NCBI RefSeq assembly: GCF_003576645.1
Contig: NC_044923.1
Location: 17,869,150-17,933,149, forward strand
DNA length: 64,000 nucleotides
Direction of reading: 5' to 3'
DNA from: Ipomoea triloba
Taxonomy: Eukaryota > Streptophyta > Magnoliopsida > Solanales > Convolvulaceae
In this document: positions 55,299-64,000 of the stretch, one piece after another
How the letters are laid out: the number at the start of each line of letters is the position of its first letter
Numbering within the stretch: the stretch's first letter is position 1
Program-made: the position numbers and the translations under genes
The notes under the pieces: model-generated
Told to the model about the DNA's origin: nothing
Databases searched by the model: none
The model's input: only the letters and a program-made list of their open reading frames with translations

Positions 55299-58200
55299 GA
55301 GATCTGAATCCATCCCAGAGCTTCTTCAAGAAGCACAACATGTCCTGAAGAAAACCAAGTAAAGTCCATCCCCCCAGAGTTGAGCTTGAAGTATGGTTGC
55401 CATTTACAACAGAAGAAGAAGAAGATCCAATAAACCTTGTCAATTTTTCCGACACAGATTGCTGGTTTTCCTCTAAGGATTCTTCAGTGCCCCCATAATC
55501 ATCGTCGTTTTCAAAAACTAAATGTATCCCACATTTCTTCAACTCAATCCCTTGAATGGGTAAGCCACTACTTATCCCTACCTTTATAATATCTCCATCT
55601 TCTAGCACAGAAACTAATGGATGACAATCTGGAAACTTGCATAAATACAAGTTATCCTCAGGCTTTCTGGGAACCCCAATTAAGTGCATTGCAGTAGTAT
55701 ATATTGGTTCATTCACCCTCAGGATTTTAGCATGGATATTTGGTATAACAGGCAGTTCATCCCTTAGATCATCTGGTATTTGATGGTTCACAGAAACAAT
55801 AATGCTAACAATCACACCTTTAATCCCAATGTTTCTTCGGCTCGAGAAGCAAACCTCACCTTGTGTAAACCAGTTTGGGATTCCGCTTCCAGGAATGCTA
55901 AAACTGTACAACTTCTTCACAACATCCTGGTTTCGAAAATTATTTATTTAGCACATCAACATCATTAAAGAAACTGAGAAAGTAACTCTAACTAAAAAGG
56001 TCATTAGATGTTGAGCGGAGGCGGGATGGCAACGGGACGGGGAGGAGGTGGGGAGTATACTTTTGGTGGCGGTTTCTAAAATTTCGACCCAATTCCCGTT
56101 TCTATCCCCATCCTCGGCTGGGAATTGAAAATACTCATCATCTCCGTTCTCGCGGAGAATTAGGGGGACATGAATTTTTCATGTCTAATTAAAATTTTAA
56201 ATTAGTTTAATTTTTTATTTTAAAAACAAAGGTTTTAATTTTAAAAAATTAATTAATATATATAATTAAAAAAATATTTCATCTTTCTCATTTTATCTGT
56301 CTTATTTACTATTCATGGTTTAAACCAACTCTTTTTCTTTGTTTATTTTCTTTAGTATTTTTTAACTTATTTTTAAATTTAATTTTTTGTGTTTAATAGT
56401 ATTTTTAGTGCATTTTCTAAATATATAAATTTTGTATACTAATACTAAACTTAATATTATGAAAATTGAGTTAAAAATAAATTCAACCAAACCTCGTTAA
56501 CCGACCAGACACATAAAATGTGAATGGATATAAAAAATAAAATAAAATAAAAAGGGTCAAATAAGCCTCCGAACAATAGCTTAAAGGTCAATTAGGCCCC
56601 TAAACTTTTAAAAAGTTCAATTAAGCCCTTGAACACGTTAAATTGAGTCAAAAAACCCCCAAAAACCGGTAAATGACTTGCCATGGCAGGTCATTTACAA
56701 TTCAGATGAGCAAAATCCGGTGACCGGCGACAGCAGAACCGTCGCCGGTCACCGAATTCCGGCGGAAGGCGACCTTGTCGCCTTCCGCCATGGAAGGCGA
56801 CCATTGGTCATCTTCCAACAGAGGAAGGCGACCAGAGTCTGGTCGCCTTCCGCGGAGAAGGCGAACAGTTCGCCCTCTCCATGATTCTGGTCGCCTTCCA
56901 TGGAGAGGGCGAACTGTTCGCCTTCTCCATTGAAGGCGATCAGAGTCTGGTCGCCTTTCGCGGAGAAGGCGAACAGTTCGCCCNGTAAATGACCTGCCAT
57001 AGCAGGTCATTTACCGATTTTTGGGGTTTTTTGACTCAATATAACGTGTTTAAGGGCTTAATTTAACTTTTTAAAAGATTAGGGGCCTAATTGACTTTTA
57101 AGGTATTGTTCGAGGGCTTATTTGACTCTTTTCCCAAAAAAAAAAGATAAAAAAGAATAAGGGTCAAATAAGGCATCGAACTGCACATGGTAATGCAATT
57201 AGGTCACCGAACATAAAAAAAACTATAATTAAATCCCTAAGCTAACCCATTTCATGCAATTCATCTGATTTGCAAGTTTTTCAAGTTTAAGTCACCCAAA
57301 TTTAAAATATTTCTTTAAAATATTATTTAAAAAAAAAACTAATTCTTCTCCGCAGGAGATGAATTTGTTTTTTTTTTTGAATAATTATTTTAAAAAAAAA
57401 ATATTTTAAATTTGAGGTGACATGTTAGAAACCTGAAAAACTTGCAAATTGGACTAATTGCATGAAATGGGTTAGTTTAGAGATTTAATTATAATTTTTT
57501 ATGTTCAGTAGCCTAATTGCATTATCATGTGTAATCGGATGCCCTATTTGATTCTTATTCTTAAAAAAAATAAAGTTGCACTTTCACTATTATCTATAGC
57601 TTTTGGTTTAGTGGTAAATGCTTGATCATAACTAGGTGATTGTAACATTCAATATTACCTTATGAAGTTTGGTAGCAATGACAGAAGAACAGGAAGTGCA
57701 TCCACTCATATGCAGCATTCTCAAGCTGTTCATATTTTCAATTCCTGGTACATCTACCAGTCTCTCACAATTTGTGAGGTTAAGCTCTTGAAGATTCTTC
57801 AAATTTGAAAGATCAAATATGGTTTCTAATGCTATGCAGTTTGCAGCATTTAGCTCAACCAAACTCGAGGGAAGGGAAGGGAGAGCTATTAGCAATTTGC
57901 AGTGGGAGATAACAAGCATTTTCAACACACAAAGTCCTCTCATACTAGAAGGGAGCCCAGAAATATGATTGTGACTCAAATTCAGTGTCTCTAAAGATGA
58001 CAATTGCCCAAAGTCATCGGATATTTTCCCCGATATTCTCCATCCACGAGCATCGAATTCTTCCAAAACGGAGAGCTTCGAGAAAGAAAATGGAAGGGTA
58101 GTAGTATTAGTGGTGTGGGAAATTGGCTCAAAAGGTTTTTTTCCCATTCTCAAAACCATTAAGTTTGAAAGCATCCCAAATGTCTCAGGTAGTGCTGAAA

Positions 58201-61200
58201 CAGATGTGTGGTCCATTATCAGATGGCACAGGTTTTTCAAATGCCCGATCGAGGATGGAAGGCTTGATAGCTGCCTACATTGGTTCAATCTCATCATAAC
58301 AAGATTCTCTAGCATCCCCAAGGATTCGGGCAACTCGTTTATAGCAGAACTTGTTATGATCAAGGTTTTGAGAGCCAGCAAATTCCCAATTGAGTTAGGA
58401 ATAAGGCAAAGATTCTTGCAGTTTCTTATCTCGAGCCTCTCGAGTGATTTCAAAGCACCAATCTCAGAAGGAAGTCCAGTGATTTCTGTCGAATCGAGTT
58501 CAAGATCAACCAAAGAAGATAAGCCTTTGATGGAATCAGGAAATGTGATCTGATCCTTACATGAGCCAATTTTTAAGGCTCTCAGGTAGTATAATGAACC
58601 GATTGATTCGGGCAAAAATTGGATTGCACTGCCATTAAGATAGAGATTTGCTAATGATTTGAGGTTGCCCACAGAACAGGGAATCACAGCCATTGATCTA
58701 CACCACTGTAAATTCAGAGTTTCAAGATTGCCTAGAGAGCCTATAGAATCAGGTATTAACTCCACTCCAGAGCCATAAAGGGAAAGATGTTCCAAAGAAC
58801 AGAGATTCCCTATGCATCTAGGTAGCATTTTTAGTGACTGGCAATTGGCTAAACTAAGCCTTTCAAGCTTCGTTAACCGAAAAATGCTTTCGGGTAACAT
58901 CTCTACAGCAGTCCCATCCACCATAAGTTCTCTTAAAGAATTCATCCACCCAATGTTCTCAGGCAGATGTTTAAGTCTCGAGCAACGAGAGAGGATAAGA
59001 ATTTCAAGATTTTTGAGCCCCGAGACATCACCTGGAAATTCTATCAGCTCTGAACAACGTCCTAGATTCAAATGGCGTAACGCCTTTAAGTCCCCGATTG
59101 ATTGGTGGATGCTTTTCAAAGAAGTGCACAGCTCAAGTGTGAGCTTTTCCAGTGCTTTGTGAGCAGATAAATCAGGAAGTGCTGTTATGTTATAGCAACC
59201 GCGGAGATTCATAACCTTCAACCTATTCGTCTCCTGCCAAAAAACAGACACGATAATAACTAAGGAATTGAATCTACACTCGAGTATAACTTAAAGATCA
59301 AATATGTCATTTTCCCCGAGTAAAATGTATACCTTTCTGCTATTCCAGCTCCATTTCCAGTTCCCAACACTGAGTACCGGGCTTTCTGAGAGATCCAGGA
59401 CAGCAAGTTCCCTTGGATAAAAGTTAGAAGGGAAGGTTTTTAGGGGACAGTTTCTCCATTGAAGCCATCTCAGTGAATTGGGTAATTTCCCAACATTTCC
59501 TTCAACTTTCACATCACTAAACTGAAGAAGCCTTAGATTAACCATTGGATCAAATGATTCTGATCTTACTATCACATTGTTTGAATCATTTCTGAGGAAG
59601 CCCTGCTGCTTGAATACCTCTCTTAGGTATGTTAGAGCATAAGTGAAGTTGGGTGTTGTTTGAAGTTGGGTACTGGCAATCCTTTTGGCACTAATGATCT
59701 TTGAGATTTTCTTCTTCTTCTCCAAATCCAGGATGATCCCTTCGACTTCTCGTGTTCCCTGTAACAACATATATACGGTTAGCAGTGTTGCAAAAATCCT
59801 GCCTAGGCACTGATTAAAAAGTACCTAGGCACTGATTGACCGCCTAGTGCATAACCATAATCGGTGGTCTAGGCGTCCACCACTGCCTAGGCGTCCTAGG
59901 GCGCACACTAGGCATCTCGGGCACCGCCTAGTCGAACGATTAGCTATTGTTCTCTTCTTGGGTTATTTCACTCAAAACGACATCGTTTTGAGCGAAATAA
60001 TCTTAAATTATTCAAACTCTAGATTTTTTAGGTTAATATTTAATATTTTAGTATTAACTATTATAGTATTAAATAGTTTATAATTATCAAATCTTACAAA
60101 ATTAAAAATTTAAACAAAAAAAAAAAAAAAAAAAAAAAAACCGGCGCCTAGGCGCCCCCGAGAGCTCGAGGAGCCTCTAGCGATTTTTTCAACCATGACG
60201 GTTAGATCATGTGCTTACCACTAAGCCAAAAGCTAATGATCCCTACACTGTTAGGATCAAACTCTTATGCCGCCACATATGGGTGCTACCCTCCTAACCC
60301 GTGACCTGACACTAATCCTGGGTCAAGCGCTTACCACTACATCAAAAGCGCAGCTATAGCTAGTAGCGAAGGGCGCAACTTTATTTCCTTATACGGCAAC
60401 GCATTTTTGAGATGCCGGGTGCTAGACTGACCTCCGTCCAACAATCTCCAGCCACCGAGTGTTAGATTTGGCCTTTACCGGCCTCCACCCAACATATACA
60501 ATCAAGTATTTCATGCTAAATTTTCACATATTTCAAGTAAAGGCAAGCTAGTATTGATGTGAAAGTTGTTTTGATACATACCTTTCTATCCTGCAAGACA
60601 CTCAAGACATCATCATGATCCCAAAGCCTACTGCGTTTCCCTTGATCCAAAAGCCCTTGTTGAACAACAACTTGCCTTCCCATATCTCTGATTGAATCAT
60701 GCATCCACAGCTTATCATTCTCAACAACCTTAATCAGAGATCTTGTGGCTAAGGTTTTCAGTGCAACTTCACCTCTAAAACCACACCCCTTCACCACATC
60801 TATCACTTCCCCTTTCTTCATATCCAAATCAAGAAACAAACAAGCAACATCAAGGAATATGCACTTCTCCTCATCATCAAGCCCATCATAGCTCACTTTT
60901 AGGACATTCTGAAGAGAATCTAAACCAATCTGCTTCACCTTTTCCACAGAATCTTTCCACTCATCCACTCTTCTCTTATCACACAGGAAAGAACCAAACA
61001 CTTGTAGAGCTAATGGTAAGCCGCCGGTAATGGAAACAATCTGTTTGGAGAGAGCAAGAAAAGGGCCTGATGAAGGAGGCATTTCTCTTCGGAATGCATG
61101 GTGGCTGAAAAGTGTGAGTGAATCAGATGAGCCCAATTCCCTTAACTCATAGCTTTCACTCACAATCTCACTCTGCAAAATTTGTTTGTTTCTGGTAGTG

Positions 61201-62588
61201 ATTATAACCCTGCTTCCTTCAAAAAACCACTCTCTATCGCCAGCTAGTGAGTTGAGTAAGTTCATATCATCAACATCATCCAGGATCAGGAAAACACGTT
61301 TCCCCCGAAGCCTTCTCTTGATCTCTGCTACACCTGCACAAAAGAAGGATGGGTTTTGTCTCAACTAAAAATTTAAACTAATAATAATAAGAGAATGTAT
61401 ATCAATGTTGTAGAAGGCACTAGGTCCTACTCGGACGCTCGGGGATGCCTAGAGTACCTAGGCAGGCGAGCAAAAAAAAAAAAAATAAATAATAATAATA
61501 ATAATAACAATAACACATTGCACACCAAAATAACAAGCACTTGGCTAAGTTGGCGACTCGGACGCCTAGGCTGCCTAGTCAGTTGACTAATCGGCCCACT
61601 CAGGTCCCGAGTTGACTGATTAATCGGCCGGCCAATTAATGCCAACCTAAACGTAAAATCACCTCACTAGGGGGGCTTAGCCCCTAATTAGCGCCTTGGC
61701 GGCCACCTAGTCGGCGACTCAGGTGTCGAGTTAGCCGACTAATTAGCCAGCCGACTAATGCCCACCTAAAGGAAAAATCACCTAGGCCTAGGAGTGCCTA
61801 GCCCTTAATCAGGGCCTAGGCCGCCACCTATTCGGCCAACTCAGGCACCCAATTGACCGACTAATCAGTTGGCTGACTAATGCCCACCTAAAAGTGAAAT
61901 CGGCTCAGCCTGGGGTGCCTAGCCCCTAATCAGCGCCTAGGCGGCCACCTAGTTGGCCGACTCAGACGCCGAGTCAACCAACTCAGGTGTCGAGTTGGCC
62001 AACTAATGCTCACCTAAAGGTAAAATCGCTTCGATTTAGGGGCGCCTAGTCAGCCAACTCAGGTGCCGAGTTGGCCAACTAATGCTCACCTAACGGTAAA
62101 ATCGCTTAGGCCTAGGTCTAAGAACGCCTAACCCTTAATTAGCGTCTAGGCGGCAGCCTAGGCCGATTTTTACAACGCACATACATACATTTATATATAT
62201 ATATATTAGGCTCAAACCTGCAGTGAGATCATCTATAGAAAGCTTTCCCTGGGAAAGATGATTGACAAGTTTTTCCTGGAGGAGCAAAACGCCGCCATGC
62301 TTAGAAGCTGTTTCTCTAACATTTTCAATGAAAATGCGATGCTGGAAGTCCTTTGCTAGTTTATTGTAAAGGGCCTTACTGAGAGTTGTCTTCCCAACCC
62401 CTCCAATGCCATGCAACACCAAAACCCGGATGCCATTTCCTTTAACATCTAATATCTCCATTATTTCCTTCATTCTAAAATCATGTCCAACAAGAAATGG
62501 AGTCACAGCCATTGGTGAATTGCTCACTTCTCTCAACACCTTTTTCACTAATAATTCAATCAACTCTTGCTCCTCGCTATCACAAATC
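55222..62588 (-). CDS. TIR-NB-LRR-type resistance gene, NB-ARC to C-terminus
   Basis: Five exons join in frame on the - strand with GT-AG introns: 62588-62218, 61333-60582, 59758-59333, 59233-57659, 55926-55222. Exon 1 visible here starts after acceptor CCTTAG with the TNL linker DSEEQELIELLVKKVLREV, then P-loop GIGGVGKTT. Exon 2 holds kinase 2 VFLILDDVDD, RNBS-B SRVIITTRN, GLPL (GGLPLALQVFG) and MHD (WMHDSIRDMGRQVV). Exon 3 has the TNL-type GTREVEGIILDLE. Exon 4 holds about 18 LRRs of the LKNLEILILSRCSRLKHLP type. Exon 5 begins a C-JID-type post-LRR domain (SIPGSGIPNWFTQGEV). About 1270 residues are visible. Such proteins are cytoplasmic/nuclear immune receptors whose ADP/ATP state gates TIR NADase signalling. 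All nucleotide-binding motifs are intact. No TIR exon is seen up to 64000, so it lies beyond the window or is lost. Confidence 0.93.
56553..57135. mobile_element. Foldback element with GC-rich palindromic core (TNL intron)
   Basis: Arms GGGTCAAATAAGCCTCCGAA...GGTCAATTAGGCCCCTAAAC and their inverse (GGGGCCTAATTGAC...CGAGGGCTTATTTGAC) are about 150 bp each and end in palindromes of the GTAAATGACCTGCCAT type. The core (56720-56983) is GC-rich: repeated GGCGACCAGA/TCTGGTCGCC and GGCGAACAGTTCGCC motifs. An N at 56984 sits beside the right palindrome. The arms recall Mutator-like TIRs. Confidence 0.8.
57160..57562. mobile_element. Second foldback element (TNL intron)
   Basis: AAGGGTCAAATAAGGCATCG, ATGGTAATGCAATTAGGTCA and CTAACCCATTTCATGCAATT on the left mirror GCATGAAATGGGTTAGTTTA, CCTAATTGCATTATCATGTG and CGGATGCCCTATTTGATTC on the right. 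The centre is AT-rich (57310-57410). Confidence 0.8.
57565..57648 (+). mobile_element. tRNA-type SINE fragment (TNL intron)
   Basis: AAATAAAGTTGCACTTTCAC and ATAGCTTTTGGTTTAGTGGTAAATGCTTGATC match the element at 60196-60500. It is truncated 12 bp before the TNL exon 4 splice donor. Confidence 0.6.
59786..60194. mobile_element. CTAGGCG-rich MITE, copy 2 (TNL intron)
   Basis: Starts GTTGCAAAAATCCTGCCTAG and ends GCGATTTTTTCAACCATG. Arms carry CCTAGGCG and its inverse, with an AT-rich core TTAGGTTAATATTTAATATT and an A-run at 60116-60139. Lies within the 823-bp intron between NB-ARC exon 2 and exon 3. Confidence 0.8.
60196..60500 (-). mobile_element. tRNA-type SINE-like repeat (TNL intron)
   Basis: On the - strand: TTGTTGGACGGAGGTCAGTC, GTATAAGGAAATAAAGTTGCG, TAGCTATAGCTGCGCTTTTGATGTAGTGGTAAGCGCTTGACC, GGTCACGGGTTAGGAGGGTA, GAGTTTGATCCTAACAGTG, then a second GCTTTTGGCTTAGTGGTAAGC. 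Two A-box-like TAGTGGTAAGC blocks suggest a dimeric or duplicated head. Confidence 0.6.
61406..62177. mobile_element. CTAGGCG-rich MITE, expanded copy 3 (TNL intron)
   Basis: Starts GTTGTAGAAGGCACTAGG and ends GGCCGATTTTTACAACGC. Between them an approximately 130-150-bp unit (AATGCCCACCTAAAAGTGAAATCG, GCCTAGCCCCTAATCAGCGC, GGCGGCCACC, CCGACTCAG) is repeated four to five times. Splice sites of the host intron lie just outside, so splicing is probably preserved. Confidence 0.8.
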
Positions 62589-62704
62589 CTAAGGCCACAT
62601 TTAGTTTAAGATAATAAGGTAATGATGATTTACAAAGAAGTAGAAATGATATGTGATAATGTAGTAACTAACATAGCAAATAAGTAGAACTCAAAAGTCA
62701 AAAA

Positions 62705-62909
62705 CTTGTGTGAAACCGTCTCACGGGTTTCAATCCGTGAGACGGATCGGATCGTAGCAAATAAGACAAAAATTTGTATTAGACCGTCTCACGAGTCTCA
62801 ATCCGTGAGACGGGTCTGATCTTTGATTAATGAAGTCAAAGATCCAACCCATTAATCAAAAATTCGACCAATCTCACGGATTGAGACCCGTAAGACCATT
62901 TCACACAAG
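62705..62909. mobile_element. MITE with TTGTGTGAAACCGTCTCAC termini
   Basis: CTTGTGTGAAACCGTCTCACGG on the left and AGACCATTTCACACAAG on the right. The internal AATCCGTGAGACGGATC motif occurs in both orientations. Related to 21106-21557. It lies just upstream of the first visible TNL exon. Confidence 0.8.
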
Positions 62910-63530
62910 TGTCATCCATCAAATAATATAATATTCTACTTTGTGAAGTTAATAATTGATAGATCTAAGCACAACATTATGCTTACTTTATAGGGGTCAC
63001 CCATGTTGCAATTGCTATAAGTTTAACCTGCACAGGGTCTTTGGTTATTTGGTTGTTAAGTAAATGAACATTAATCATTTAACCACATTCCTTCATAATA
63101 AGTCACAAATAAGTGCTAAAGATGCATATTTTTATGGGTTATTTATGGGTTGTGTTGTGCTTATTTGGTTTATTGATTTATGATGAAAATGCTTAGAAAT
63201 ATGCATGTGTTGCAAAACCCTATAAATGTGTACATTTTAGTGTTTTGAAGATTTTGAGCAAAACGAAAGACATATGGGCTTGAAATGGATCATCCGGGGG
63301 CAAGTGCAAGGAGATATGCATAAAGCGCCACGTCTCGAATTGAGTAGGGCTGAACTCAGCCAACCTGGCGGCCAACAATAATAAAAAGCTAATGTAATAA
63401 TTAAATTAAATATTAAGAAACAAAAATCAAATGACAATTCACATAGTGAATATTATGGGGTAATTATAGAAATAGCATTCTACATACATTGTTTAAATTA
63501 CATTGGTTATTGAATAACCACGGTATATCA
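62910..63530. other. Intergenic or intronic DNA, no TIR exon
   Basis: I searched the - strand for TIR-domain signatures (VFLSFRG, the SxxYA..WCL region) and saw none. AT-rich and without recognisable elements. Confidence 0.4.
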
Positions 63531-64000
63531 ATGTTGTAAAAATACTGCCTAGGCGCTAGGCGCCGATCAACCGCCTAGCATATCACCTTAATAAGTGGTC
63601 TAGGCGGCCGACCGCTTAGGCGTTAACCGCCTAAGCCTCCTAGGCACCGACTAGACCGACTAGGCACCAACTAGGCAGCCTAGTTGACCGATTAGCGCAG
63701 CTATTATTCTTTTTTTTTTTTAATGAGTTATTTCACTCAAAACAACATCGTTTTGAGCGAAATAAGCCTAAATTGTTCAAACTCTAGATATTTTTTAGGT
63801 TAATATTTAATATTTTAGTATTAGCTATTAAAATATAAGCTATTAAAGCATTATATAGTTTATAATTTATAATTATTATTAATTTATAATTTATAATATT
63901 TAATATTTTAGTATTAGCTATTAAAGCATTATACAGTTTATAATTATTATCCTTTAAAAAATAAAAATAAAATAAAAAATACACGGGCGCCCTTGAGACT
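63531..64000. mobile_element. CTAGGCG-rich MITE, copy 4, cut by the window end
   Basis: Starts ATGTTGTAAAAATACTGCCT, has CCTAGGCGCTAGGCGCC and the AT-rich core TTAGGTTAATATTTAATATT (partly reduplicated), and reaches ACACGGGCGCCCTTGAG at the end. The right terminus is outside the window. Confidence 0.75.

Noticed and set aside
56678..57010. Frames with GDQ/EGD-type repeats in the GC-rich core
   Set aside because: Both strands are open because the DNA is palindromic; the pattern follows inverted repeats, not codon use, and one frame crosses the N.
58110..59162. + strand frames of 116-147 codons inside the TNL LRR exon
   Set aside because: They are antisense shadows of a well-conserved LRR exon.

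Overview
The window is plant nuclear DNA from a eudicot. It has spliced genes with GT-AG introns, plant gene families (P-class PPR, bHLH, TIR-NB-LRR), L1-type LINEs with plant DUF4283/zinc-knuckle ORF1 and RNase H, and many MITEs and tRNA-derived repeats in an AT-rich background. A potato-type-II proteinase inhibitor (Pin-II) exon and the overall repeat style suggest Solanales, perhaps Convolvulaceae (Ipomoea-like). That placement is an inference from the sequence alone.

Layout. 1-648 is the 3' end of a PPR gene on the + strand. 2.2-4.3 kb holds a repeat headed by an intact tRNA-His gene, then a second repeat ending in a tRNA-Leu relic. 4.9-12.35 kb is a nearly complete L1 LINE (- strand) with 15-bp target-site duplications, split between ORF1 and ORF2 by a 1312-bp solo LTR with its own 5-bp duplication. 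12.4-14.1 kb is satellites and microsatellites. At 14.1-14.45 kb an Agenet-domain start is fused to half a GATA zinc finger. 15-17.5 kb is MITEs, 17.7 kb is the Pin-II exon, and 18.2-19.6 kb is a second tRNA-His repeat with a Mutator-like MITE inserted in it. 20-38 kb is almost gene-free: MITEs, SINE-like repeats, a CACTA end, microsatellites, and a 1733-bp direct duplication joined by a single N. 38.3-43.1 kb is a second, decayed LINE (- strand). 43.5-45.9 kb is an intact six-exon bHLH gene (+ strand, bHLH79-like). 46-52 kb contains two more tRNA-Leu repeats and a decayed Mutator-like element carrying a FAR1-type SWIM/C-terminal relic inside large inverted minisatellite fields. 52-54.2 kb has a Helitron-like stretch with an RPA70/DUF223 fragment. 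55.2-62.6 kb is a TNL disease-resistance gene (- strand) whose five visible exons splice cleanly. Its TIR exon lies beyond the window or is absent, its introns are packed with repeats, and its last codons and stop come from a hAT MITE.

Only three genes look functional: the PPR (partial), the bHLH transcription factor and the TNL (partial). They share no operon or pathway. The rest is a nested record of transposition. The most coherent new signal is a Mutator-like family with a 9-bp target-site duplication. Its non-autonomous copies at 18.5 and 32.4 kb share their left terminus with the FAR1-relic element at 47.9 kb, a candidate autonomous relative. All three N characters (17274, 30849, 56984) sit at duplicated or palindromic sequence and look like repeat-collapsed assembly joins.
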